A stretch of 64,000 bases of DNA from Rotaria macrura (lineage: Eukaryota; Rotifera; Eurotatoria; Philodinida; Philodinidae), in the NCBI GenBank assembly GCA_900239685.1, contig OENT01000060.1, positions 83,495 through 147,494 of the forward strand, given 5' to 3'. The notes beneath the pieces were generated by a model. That model was not told where the DNA came from. It saw only the letters and a program-made list of their open reading frames with translations, and did not search any database. The position numbers and the translations under genes are program-made. Below, piece by piece: positions 1 to 11,939 of the stretch (the stretch's first letter is position 1; every line of letters begins with the position of its first letter).

Positions 1-290
1 TTTTTTTATTCTTTTTTTGGAACGTTCAACACATTTGCAAGCTTTTTGTCATCTACCGAACCATTTTGGGGGTGTGACGACCTAATCGTCACGGATGTTA
101 TCTTGATGTTTGTTGTGTGCGCATTTGTTTGTTTCTCTTTCTAGTTTCCCTCCCTTTTTTCTCTCTTATTGCTTTGCGCCTAAAATTGTTAATTCAGTTT
201 AAACATAATTATTCTCTTTTTCTTCATCATCTACTCACTCTACTTTATATCTCTCTCTCTTCATTGAGGCACACCTACATTCCTTCTTCT

Positions 291-390
291 GATATCTTCC
301 ACTCGCCATTCGAGCGTTTTTGATATCCTCCACTCGCCATTCGAGCGGTTTGGATATCTTCCACTCGCCATTCGAGTGTTTCTGATATCT
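291..390. repeat. 31-bp tandem repeat, three copies plus a stub
   Basis: Three consecutive units start at 291, 322 and 353, each exactly 31 bp and beginning GATATC(T/C)TCC. A fourth unit is truncated after GATATCT at 384-390. Each unit contains CTCGCCATTCGAG, a small inverted repeat (CTCG/CGAG), so the array can also fold. The units differ at only a few positions. No coding role is seen, and the surrounding sequence is pyrimidine-rich. Confidence 0.9.
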
Positions 391-789
391 ACTTCGGATA
401 TTTCTCTCTCTCTCTTGTAACTCTTGTCAATTACTCTCTTGCCTCGTTCTTCATCTCATCTCGTTTCTGTTCGCATCAAATATATTAACGGATACTTATC
501 CGACTTTAATTTTACTTTGTCTCATCAATTGTATTCTACATCACAATCCATTATTGTGGCACTCGGCATTTTCAATAGTTGCGCCTCTCAACCGACTAAC
601 GACGCAACAGGGGGGTTCGGTAAAGTGCTTATATTTTATAGAGTGCTCTCTCCTACTCTGTAATATGCGTATAAATTACACCAATGACTGTATATATGTG
701 TTTACTGTTACGATGCTTTCTTTCTCTTCTTTGAACATCTTATATTCGTTTGGATTATGTGAGGGCATGAGGTCTAGTAACATTAACTA

Positions 790-1200
790 GAAGTTATTGT
801 TATTTATATTATTTAATTTTAAATTTATTCTTTTAGTTTACTTGATTTTTATCAAATTTTAGATTTTATTATATTCCTATCTTTACATCATTTTTATCTA
901 ATTTTATATTTTCTTTTCTTTCAATTTTACTTGATTTTTAATTTTTATCTAATTTTAGATTTAATTTTTATGTTGATGTTTACGCTTAATTTTCATTATT
1001 ATTCAATTTTAGATTTTATTTTAATTTTTACTTTCATTCTAATTTTTATTTAATTTGTTTAAACCTATTATTTATCTAATTTTTTTAACTTTTTATTTAT
1101 TTAATTTTTATTGTAAATTATTTTTTTTACTGTAATTTCGTTTATTCATTTTTTTATTGAATAAATTTTTTTTCGATCATATTAAATTTTTATCCGTCAC
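790..1200. repeat. Very AT-rich low-complexity tract
   Basis: About 400 bp made almost only of A and T, dominated by variants of TTTAATTTTTAT and ATTTTAGATTTTAT. The repetition is irregular rather than a strict tandem array. It abuts the CpG-rich patch that starts near 1205. No gene is seen in it. Confidence 0.75.
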
Positions 1201-1204
1201 AAAA

Positions 1205-1500
1205 AACGTGGAGCGAGGTCTCGAAAAACTGCGGGAAAGCAAATCGTTTACTGCCGTACACAATAGAGAATACTATCCGTATACGGCCACTGCAATTCTT
1301 CGTTAACGGCCGTTTGAATCCCCGTATACAGTACGGAGAAATACGTCCGTATTACTGCCCCTGTTAAAACGGGGTAATACGGCGGCGTAACGACACGTAT
1401 TTTCATCGTAAACCGCCGTAATTACAACGTATCCTTATCTTTTACGATCGTAAACGATGCCGTAACGGCGTTCGTTTTGATCGACCTGGGTAATACATAT
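1205..1500. other. CpG-rich patch in AT-rich DNA
   Basis: About 300 bp with many CG dinucleotides (CCGTATACGG, GTACGG, CGGCGGCG, CCGCCG), in sharp contrast to the AT-only DNA just before it. It contains a strong hairpin at 1347-1382, where CCGTATTAC...CCCC pairs with GGGGTAATACGG around a short loop. No open frame of useful length crosses it. It could be the relic of a mobile element or transferred DNA; I cannot tell which. Confidence 0.6.
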
Positions 1501-4500
1501 TTCAACGACAGTGGAATACACATTCACTTATACAGATGGATGGAGAAAATAAGTAGAATAATACGAAAGTGAAAATAAATGAGAAGATTGTATGTACGTA
1601 TACGTTTTTTTATTAGCACGGATCATAATATTCTACCTTGTTGCATAAAAAAGAAGAAACTATATTTGAATTATTGTGATTCATGAAATGAAAGGTGAAG
1701 ATACAATAAAACCATAATGAAGGAATCATAGAATAATACCAAAAAGAAAACGAGCTGTTCTACAACCCCAATGTAATAAGAACCTGAAGAATACCGCAGT
1801 TTCACCGGTCCTGACACCGACTTTCATTACTGCAATATCCCACGGAAAAATCAACAGTTTTGACAAATATCACTGTTTAACACATACCTAAATGGAAGAA
1901 AACGACCTGAAATGGCGAATAAATAATGAAAAACGTAAAAACAAGGTATTGTCTTCCGTCAGTTCGCAAAACGAAGAGAATAGTGTTAAAAGCCATGACC
2001 ATTTTCTAGCAAAAAATTGGTTCTGAAAACGAGCTGACCGATTACGGCAAAATAGGGTAGGAATTAATGCCGTTTTAAAGCCGTTCTGGTTCGATTCTGA
2101 TAGCCCTTAAGACCACCGAAACGGTCATTCTGGTTAAAAAATGATCCGATATTTACGACATGGGAACCTATTGTTGCCCGAATTCCAGAGTGATAATTAA
2201 GCTGATCAACGTCTATCACCAACTGAGAAGAAAGATCCAGTAGATACGCTAAAAACTGAAAACAACTACGAATATACGACAAACTACAGGTAGCACAGTT
2301 CTTTTCACTGAAAGGAGATTGATATGAAATAAAATAAGTTCGTTTGTTTCAATACACGTGCTGAGTCACGTATTCAAATGTTTCCTGAAATTTTTAAAGT
2401 TTGGCCTAAAGCAATCAGAGTTGAAAAATCGGAATCTAAACTTTACAGTATTTTGGTATTAAGTGTAAAGAATTTTCCTCAGTTGTTGACATTTCACAGG
2501 ATAAGAACGCAAAAGATAGTCAATGTCAATAATTCAAATGGGAAGTCAATTATTTTATACTGACGGTTGATACAGCAACACACACTCCTAGCACGCTATA
2601 AGGAACTGTTAATAATAATAGCCCAAGTCAAACACTATGGCTAATGGAAACGACCGGTATCGAGACATTCCGACGATTTCATGGAAGCAGTATTCCAGTA
2701 GGAAATTTTCGGTTCAGTGTTAATGGACCGAAAGTAAAACAATGAAATGGCAAAATCCGGAAAAAAAACAAAAAAAATTCGAAAGACAAAAGTAAAGTAT
2801 TAGAAATCTCGAAGGAAAATAGCGAAAATGTAAAAAGTTAAATTAATTGAAGTACTTGATAGATACATGATTTATTGATGATAAGTATGTTAATTAGTAA
2901 ACAAGTAGTATAAATAAAGACTATGTGTACAATGACTATGATTCGGTGCTTTGCTGCGTCAATAGGAACTGTAAAAAATAACTCAGAAGAAAAATTAGTA
3001 GAATTAAGTTCACAAAAGCAAAGACAGTATTAACTAAATATTTATTTTTTCGATTTCGTGCCCTTTGCCACAAGTAATGATAGATTCAGTAGATATTTTT
3101 CTTCAAAAATCAATTTCTGAATTTTCAAATCTTGATGATAGAATACTAAACCGTTGCTCCACAGCAGTAGTTTTTCGGCAAGAAATACAAAGAAAAGAAC
3201 GAAGTAGTAACAGACGGGTTATCAGCCATTCAGCATTGGTTCTCTCTCAAAATTTTCGAGATTTTGCATTTCGGCATTGGCACCTTTCGAGATTTTTTTC
3301 GACACATATTTCTTTCGAGACTTTCCCTTTCGGCCAATCAACACGTCCCCCGATTTTCCGGGATTCTTTCAGATGATTTCTGGTCGGTTCCTAGCGGAAA
3401 CCATAGGAATTTGGCAGGAATCCACCGAAAAAAGCCAGCCAGTTTCTGGGCCGGAATACTGCCTTCATGTTCCAACGATTTCCAATATTTGCCTGAAGGA
3501 TCCTGTAGGCTCAAACTATAATCCTGGGATGTTAATTGTATTGACTTCTATTATGGTAAGCGTAAAGTATCTACCGGGAAGAACTACATCTTATATCCAA
3601 ATCTCAAAGTGTGTGATAATCAGATCGTGAGTGTCCTCTTCTTGTCATTTAAGATTTCGCCGATTAGGATTTCAGCTCTTTAGTGCCAACATTGTGACTA
3701 GGGGTGACACTTTTCCTTTCTAGGGAAAACTAAACTTCCCTTTTAGTTTTAAAATCTTTTTCCTGAATGTAGCAGCATCAGAGTAGTTATTTTCTTCTCT
3801 AGAGCACAAAAAACACAAAAGAAAGCATTGAAATTTGCCTTTTTGGAGAGAGAAAAGTAAAAAGTTAGAAAGCTTTCCTTCTTCAATTGAAAGTGAAAGT
3901 GCCACCCTTTGTCATAATTTCTGATACAGTAACTCTTATGCGATCGTCTAGAGTATTGCATGTTATAATGTTGAAGATCTTCATATCAGGCTCTTGTATC
4001 TGGTGTATCTAGTCAGTGTATGCTCACTGACTGCTGTATTTCCGACACTGTCTATATGCTAGCAAAATCAATTAAATTGAATGTGTAAAACTCAAAGCTG
4101 AATTCAAACCTATGGATATCTAAATGATAATGAGCGAAATATATTGTTGGATACTAATTCATAACAGAATCAATTTCATTCCTGCCAATTGGAAGCAAGA
4201 TGACCAGTTCAACATCATTAGGATAGAACAAAAGACTTCAAAGGGCCACAAAACGTTTTTCATGTGCTTTTGTCAACATCTAACTTTACCGATGCCTCAT
4301 TGATTGTAATCAGTATTGTAGTCCTGTCCTGTCGGCATTATTCGCATGTCACTCAGGATGCAGAGGAGACGATCATTCATCATTGTACCATGAACTATTC
4401 ACTCTGCTGAAGTTATAACCAGTTTCAACCAATATCAGTGTGATGCCATAATTCCTTCACAGAGCATAGTGACTTTCGCTTCATCCAAACCCACCGAGTA

Positions 4501-6705
4501 GTTCTCCGAGTCTACCAAGCACATCTCACACATTAGTCGCACTACCCTTAGAGTAACGAATTCGATATCCTAGGATATAACTACATGTTATGGTATCGAA
4601 GTCGTTACTATACGTGTAATCAGCGAAAATGAATGCTATGAGTATTATGATGTAGACATCTAGATACCCAGTGTAATGGTACTATGACGTCTATGGTCGA
4701 TCGACCTCATAACATTGGACTGAAGATAAACGTATTTATTTTAATCATTTAGAATTAAAGACTAGTCATATTACACATCCAAACAGATCGTATTTACTTG
4801 ATGCATCGCGATTTGTGAAATAAAGTTCAAATGGATTTCGAATAACTCTTCATTCTTTAGATCATCTCCTGGCAGAATGTGAGTGTAATCAGCTACGGTT
4901 GCACGTAGTTATGTCATTTTCTACATCACATTAGATGTAGTGTGAACTACAATAGTTCGTGTTCAAATTAGAATTTATCAATTAGTGAACACATACGAGT
5001 GTCTGGGTGAGCAAAGTTGTATGAAGAACTTGCTATTCATTTTCTTAATAAAATGTGAGTGGAACAAAAATGATATTTCATCTTAAATGAAACGAAACCT
5101 ATTTGAAGTATTCGGAGACTAACTGTATAATTAAAAAATATCGATATATTCCTTCCCAAACACTTCTTCACTTGTAAACATTACTATGACACACAATAGA
5201 ATGTATCACCATGGAAACGAACTTTCAGAGTTTTGATTTTTCCAAAAATGAGTCAGATACCTTTTGTGTTTCTATAATGGAACGAGTAGGTATGCATCGA
5301 ATAGTATTGTATTAAATGTATAAAAAATTAGAGATTCAATCATCATGTTTCATAGTAATATGTCACTTTCAATAAGAGTATTTTTGAATTTTTTTTAGGC
5401 TCAAATGTTCGAGTTATAATCCGAACTGTCAAAAGATTTGACATTGAGCGACCTCTGATGGGTAATGATTGGTAGTCTAGGAGGTGAAATCGATCGATTG
5501 AGTCAAAAATGGTGACTAACTATAGAGATGCTGCAATATATATATATATTTCAGTCGTTGATTAGTTACATTTTATGTATCTAAGAAAATAGTAACAGTG
5601 GAAAGTAAAACAACCTTATCTTTGAAATACTTTCTCATCATACTGACTAGAGTTTCGTATTTGTTCACATTTGGTTTGTCTAAATTATTAAATCTTGCAT
5701 CAATTCGATGAAATTAGATTCAGCTTTTCCACAGCTTCAAGTTGAGTGTTTCTTTTTGAAAAAAGATCCAATACCGTATTTAGCAACTCATCCGCTATCA
5801 TAAATTCTATTAGAATGGCAATATCTATTACGAGGATCCAATGGTACGCCTTGTTCAAACAGAATATATTATGAAAAAATTATTTTTATACGTGAATCTC
5901 CTTTCAAGTCACCAAGTAATATTCTTTTTTTATCAAATTCACTTAGTAATTTTTGTTACATGCAGGTGTAAATGTACATATTAACACTCAATGAAAGATT
6001 TTCAATAAACCAAAGTTTATGCTTAGCTACAACATCATGTCATTCAGATGCATGAAATCTATCGTGGTAGAAATTTTCAAAACGAGATAATTATTGAGTG
6101 ACACAAAATCCGCAAGCTTAGCTTCTCTCAATCCTTTTTTTCTCTTCGCTCGAAAGCTATTAGAAAATTGTTATTTTTTGCGAGAAGTATTATTACTATT
6201 CTACACGATACCTGCTTCTATGATAATGGCGGACGTCTCTTTATTTTTTTATGAACAATTTTTGTGTTGAATTTCGACAGGATTAAATAAAACAATGGGA
6301 AATAAAAACTACCAAAAAAAGATAGAATAAATCAATATCCGTATAACTGAGCAAGATTCTATTGTTATATTTAAATCTGCGCGTGACTAAGATAATAGCT
6401 TTTCTCCTTGTACTAGAAAGAAGAGCAAACATTGTATCAACTGAATCTGAACATAGATTGATATCCACCTCACGAAAAACAACTATCAATATCATCAACA
6501 ATAAACAACTACTCTATGTGGACACCCTAGTTGAATTGTCTTATTAGTAATATAATGGTGATTATACTTTGCAGTGCAAAGTTTGCATTGCATTTATTGT
6601 TTCGATTCGATTTATTCTCAGTTCTATCTCTGTAATGTAGTGAAAGAAACTGAGCATCACTACTGTTTTGTTACGTTACAGAAAATGTCTTATTTTTTTA
6701 TAGAT
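1501..6705. other. Gene-free region
   Basis: No exon chain or recognisable protein was found on either strand over about 5.2 kb. Short open frames occur but have no codon character, family motif or splice context. A patch at about 3235-3520 is richer in G+C and repeats TTTCGAGA and TTTCGGC motifs. The last few hundred bases before 6706 probably hold the promoter and 5' leader of the NEK kinase. A (TA)n run lies near 5540. Confidence 0.5.
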
Positions 6706-8255
6706 ATGAGTATCCAAAGTAATGTCTTGGGTCCAATACCTCCACAAACAGGACCCGATCCATATGGAGCTTTAAAAAATTATGATGTTCTTAAAACCCT
6801 CGGTAATGGACATTTCTCTGTTGTTTATTCTGCTCGCAATCGTTTTACTGGTGTTTATGTTGCATTGAAAAAAGTCGAAGTAAGAATACTATTCAAAATG
6901 AAAACAGATTTCTGAAAAACAGATTGCACATATGAATTCGATTCCTATAGAAGAAATCGTTTACGAAACTATGCAATCTGTTATATTTTTTTTCTTCAAA
7001 AAAGAATTGTCAGTGTATTAAATATTTGTTTTTCTAGTTAAGTCGAATGGCTGATTCAAAAGCGATTGAAGATTGTAAACGTGAAATTATTTTACTTCAG
7101 GTAATTTCATTTCTGCTAAATTCATTCGACCAAGAGTTCTCTAACTTTTTTTATCTTATCTAGCAATTAAATCATCCAAATGTAATTAAATATACTTCAC
7201 ATTTTATCGAAGAAAATGATTTGTATATTGTTTTGGTACATTGTTTGTTTTATTCGTTTGTTTAATTGCATTGAAATCTTTTGCATTTCTATTCTAGGAA
7301 CTAGCAAGTGCAGGTGATTTAGCTAAAATGATAAAACACTTTCTTCGATCACATAAATTAATGCCAGAAAAGACAATATGGAAATTTTTTAGTCAAATTT
7401 GTAGTGGTCTTGAACATATGCATTCAAAACGAATTATGCATCGAGGTTGAGAAAAACAAGCGCATTATTTTTATTTATCGATCGATATAATTTATAATCT
7501 GATAGATATTAAACCAGCAAACATCTTCGTCAGTGCTGAAGGTATTGTTCGACTTGGTGATCTCGGACTAGGTTTGTTATTAATTTCATTGTTGCATTAA
7601 ATGATTCTATTGATTTGAAATCTATTTAGGTCGTTTTTTTGGTTCAAAAACAACATCTGCCCATTCAATGGTTGGTACACCGTAAGTGATTATTTTTCTT
7701 GCTGGTTAGTTTTAAAAAATATGACGAGAACTAAAATGAAATTAGGTATTATATGTCACCTGAACGCATACATGAACATGATCTTGGATATGATTTTCGA
7801 TCGGACATATGGTCTCTGGGTTGTATTTTATATGAAGTAAAAACTTGTTTATTCTTTAATCAAAGTCGATCTGTAAAACGGTTTTGACTTGTAGATGGCA
7901 GCCCTTCGTTCTCCATTCTATGGAGAAAATTTGAATCTTATGTTACTACGCCAGAAAATTGAAGCACTTGATTATACACCTTTACCGACAAATTTCTATT
8001 CATCTGAAGTTTGTTTAATAGTTTGAAAGCGAGTGTTTCATTTTTTCATTTATCATCTTTTAGTTACGTCTTTTGATATCAAAATGTCTTGTATCAGATC
8101 CTGAAAAACGTCCAGATATAGTTGAAGTAAATCGTATTGCTCAAATGATGTATGCACGATTTACTAATGCAAATAATAATAATACACCGACGCCGACACC
8201 ATCATCTCGTAATGATTCTGCATGTGGCAATGTAACGCCGGTTAATAATCGATGA
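6706..8255 (+). CDS. NEK7: NEK6/NEK7-type serine/threonine kinase
   Basis: Mitotic NIMA-related kinase of the short NEK6/7 class, which in other animals acts below NEK9 in spindle assembly. Nine exons: 6706-6879, 7038-7100, 7164-7235, 7298-7445, 7506-7571, 7630-7681, 7746-7836, 7895-8008, 8064-8255. They join in phase to give 323 aa; NEK7 is about 300. Visible motifs are the glycine loop LGNGHFSVV (32-40), the lysine pair of VALKK (55/56), HRDIKPAN (151-158) and DLG (171-173). HSMVGTPYYMSPE in the activation loop places Ser187 at the position phosphorylated in NEK7. As in that family, the protein is a bare kinase domain with a short N-terminal tail and no C-terminal coiled coil. The C-terminal tail is rich in Asn, Thr and Pro. 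A TTTTATAG acceptor lies 2 bp before the chosen ATG; an in-frame ATG at 6685 is an alternative. NEK6 and NEK7 cannot be separated here. Confidence 0.93.
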
Positions 8256-9341
8256 AACGTTTTTCTTCTTGTTTTGGACTGCATTCTTTTTGTGATATTG
8301 TTGCCTTGTCCGTCCATTTATTACAGTGAGCATGAATATACATGCATCGATTCATAACCACTAACCGGTCCTCTTCGTTTTGTTGTCTGTTTTTTTATTC
8401 ATCGAATCGAAAAAATACACTTAATGATACTTGTTTTTGTTGTCGCTCTGTTCTTCTTCCTATTTTATCATATTGTTGTTGTAAAGTTCACATTCTATTT
8501 TTGAAATTTCATCAAATGTCAAAATAATTTATTTCCACAAATGCACAAATATTTATTTATTTGACATTTTTCTATTGTAAACCATACATTCGTATTATGT
8601 TATTTTTCTTTATGAATATATTATTTCAGCTGAATGTTTTTGTTTTTCTTATGTAGAAAAGAAGGTACCAAGGATTTAATAACAAAACCAAGTATTGAAT
8701 ACATACAATTGTACAACACAGGATTTCGTAATATTCAAAATGGTAAATATTTTGATAGCAATCCTAATTACTCAATGAATGAAAAATTACATAACTAGTT
8801 CATGATAAATGAGAAAGAGAAGTTCAGTATTTATTTCTAGAATAAGTTATTCTACATATGAGAACAAAGACAAGAGATGAAATGATATTCAAAAAAGTGA
8901 GGTAAGATATAATGTTTAAATAAACGTGATCACAATGTCTTCGTCTTGTAAGAATGTAAATCGATACGCACAAACAGTCAATTACATTATACAATAATAA
9001 AATTTTGTTCTCATTCAGTTTTGATAATCTATTTCTATAACTGTCAAACAGCATACAACGAAATGAAAATTACAGTGATGCACAGAACGTGTATTTGATG
9101 AATCAGTATTAATTCATAAGATTTAATAGGACACTACTCCAATAGATAGGAAAATGATCGACTCGATGCATTACATGATCCATAGATTTTCCATATAAAA
9201 TAAGAGACGAATCAAGCGTCTTGCAATCAATACGCTTGAAACGTTAATCAAAGTTTCCAGGCAAAAGTGAATGCATGCATTTTTCTTGAGTAAATTCGAT
9301 GGATATTTTAGATTATTTTTTGAGTTACTTTGTATTTTTTT
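8256..9341. other. 3' region of the NEK gene and gene-free DNA
   Basis: Pyrimidine- and T-rich sequence follows the kinase stop codon and probably holds its 3' UTR. No further exon chain was found on either strand. Confidence 0.5.
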
Positions 9342-9520
9342 ATGCTGAGCTAGGGTCCCACGGGAACGACTTTTTCCTGTCCCGTTTCCCGTGGAGATTT
9401 TGGCAATAGAATGCGGGAACGGGAATTCTGATAGGATTTCGGGAATACGTGAACGGGAATAAGATATTTTTTCTACGGGAACCAAGAAAATTCGTTCCCG
9501 CGGGACCCGATACTAAGCAT
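9342..9520. mobile_element. MITE-like inverted-repeat element, about 180 bp
   Basis: The ends are inverted repeats of about 28 bp. The left end reads ATGCTGAGCTA then GGGTCCCACGGGAACGA; the right end, read on the minus strand, is ATGCTTAGTATC then GGGTCCCGCGGGAACGA. The inside repeats CGGGAA(C) motifs and is far richer in G+C than the flanks. No open frame of a transposase fits in it, so it can only be non-autonomous. No clear target-site duplication is visible. Confidence 0.72.
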
Positions 9521-11939
9521 TCTGATGTATGAGTTTCGGTACTCGATCATTGATATGTTGCTGAAAACATCTTTGTAAAACTATTGAATTTGATGACACT
9601 GAGACAAATAATAAAAATTGTTGATAATTCTTCAACAATAAATAATATTGTACGGATTTCTTGGATGTATGATAGTGAAGTCATGATAAGTTTGATAAAG
9701 ATGTATTGTATTTATTTTGTTAAGACAATGAGTTGTTCAACAAATATGAATTCGAAAAATTTAATCGTGAATTGGAATGAATGTGCAATAGTCAAGAAAA
9801 GATTCAATTTTCATAGGCATTCACACGAGATACTGTCAAAATAGTCATAAATGGAATTTAACTCTAAAATTGTTGTTCAATAGTTAATTGACTGAATGAT
9901 CAATGATACAGAAATTCTAGCGTATTGTGTTGTTTCTTTACGAGCTACTAATCTCTCATTTATATTACAAATATGAATGTTGATGTATTTAAGTTGTTTA
10001 AAAGCTATCGATTCGACTTTATTGATCCCGACTAGGTAGAATTCTTTGAAGTCGACTGCATTAGATCGTGAAAAATGGTGAGTTTGACTTGAATTCAATT
10101 GATTTGTTTATCATGATACATGCAAGAAGTGCCTCCTGCCTGCATCTCATAAGAGCGTGAATTGTGAAAAGGTTACAACAGTTAATAGTTCATGAAGCTC
10201 GATTTTCCTCACATCTCCATCATTAAGAAAATGAGACATCTGTTTTTTGAATATAAAAGTAGCGACTATGAAAAATTTCTCTATTAAAATTGTTAGTTAC
10301 AGTCATGTTTCCAAATCAAATCGATCTATAATAATAAACTTTAGACAGATTGGTACGGATTTCGATAGTATTTTTATTTATTTATTTACTAGTTATCGAT
10401 TAACATAGAAGTATCTAGAGGAGGTTCATAGAAAATATTCAATGAATTACTTATTGTTTTTTGAAACAAGAATTTAATATTCGATTTGACATGTATTGAG
10501 CAAGGCAAAAAAAGTTACTTTATTACAAAATTCATCATAAATAATGCAACAACGATATTTGACTATTTATTTTGATTGATATGTCTTGGAAATTTTCTAA
10601 AAACACATCATCAAAAAATAATGAAAGATCAGAATCAGAGAATTCATTGAAAACAAAATTACATTCCGTTTAATTTCATTTAATAATGCTTTTCTCATGA
10701 CTTGGAAGTTATTCTTTTAAAGAATCCAAACAATTCAACGAAATCTTCTTCATTGAACGGAAGTACTGATTGAGGCCCTTCTTTTATTCATCAATCGTAT
10801 AGATATGTTTCTTGTGCAGCATTAGCCTTCATGTCTGTTGGTTTTATTCAACAATGCAATCATTCTATCGCTTATTTGATGATATCAACGCTCTTTCATA
10901 AATAATATCAAATCTGTTGTGAATCGAAATTCTCTTACATACAATAAAAACTAACTCTATTGTTATACCAACAGGATCTCACTAATTTTTCCTTGTAACA
11001 ACAAAATCAATATCAAAATTTAATCACCTAAAACATCGTAACTAGTTCAATAATTGAATATACACATGAAAATAATGCTTATCCTATTATTTGACTAGCA
11101 TATATTCGTTATGCTTTATTGATGATTAATTATTAGAATGATGACTGTCTAAATTAAAAATGTATATTTTACTGATCCGAGCACAATCAGTCTATTAAAA
11201 AATGATGAAATTATGTATTAAAAACAAATGATGCATTACTCTATCAATGTCTCTCTACAACATGTATCTTATTTGATATCATTCAACGAAAGTTCATATT
11301 GTATATTCATGTGTTATGAATTCAAAGTCAGTCAATCGATTTTTCGTTAGACTTCTTCACCTATGATGATAGCCGACAAATAAACTCCAACGTAATTTAT
11401 TATGATTTTCATTAGAATCATAATTCTGGTTGTTAATTGATGTGTATAGTATTTTTTTAAAGCATACCAAAGCATTCTTGAACCGTACTAAATAAATATC
11501 AACTGAATCTTTATACGAGAATTCTTTTTTCCGATGTTAACGTCATCATGTGATCATCGGATACTTAGTCTGTTTTAACAGCAAGAAATTCAGTACTATT
11601 GTCTGTGACATGGAGAAGAAAGAGTTGATTAACATAATCTTATTTTGTTGCAATAGGTACTTGCCTTGTTACCTACCAATGAAAACAATCTCATCCCGTT
11701 CTTTTATTCATATTTATTTTATAACGTAAACATAAGCTAATACTGTTAAGAGACCAATTGCTGCATTTTCCGTGATGATGACGATTATTTTTGTAATCTA
11801 GAGTAGAATGCAAACTTCAAAACACGATAAGGATATTGTTTAATAGAAATTTAGATAGCATATATCTTTTCGTGATTTGCGTAGAATAAAAAAAGCGAAT
11901 GTAATATGCTTGGAATATTTTGAGAAAAAAATCAATAGG
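9521..11939. other. Gene-free region
   Basis: About 2.4 kb of AT-rich DNA without an exon chain or a family motif on either strand. The short frames present have no splice support. Confidence 0.5.

Noticed and set aside
117-790. Overlapping open frames of 60-80 codons
   Set aside because: They lie on the tandem repeat and pyrimidine-rich DNA, show no family motif and have no splice context.
3065-3630. Open frames up to 117 codons in the GC-richer patch
   Set aside because: Three frames overlap, all Phe/Arg/Ser-rich from the repeated TTTCGAGA words; this is composition, not coding.
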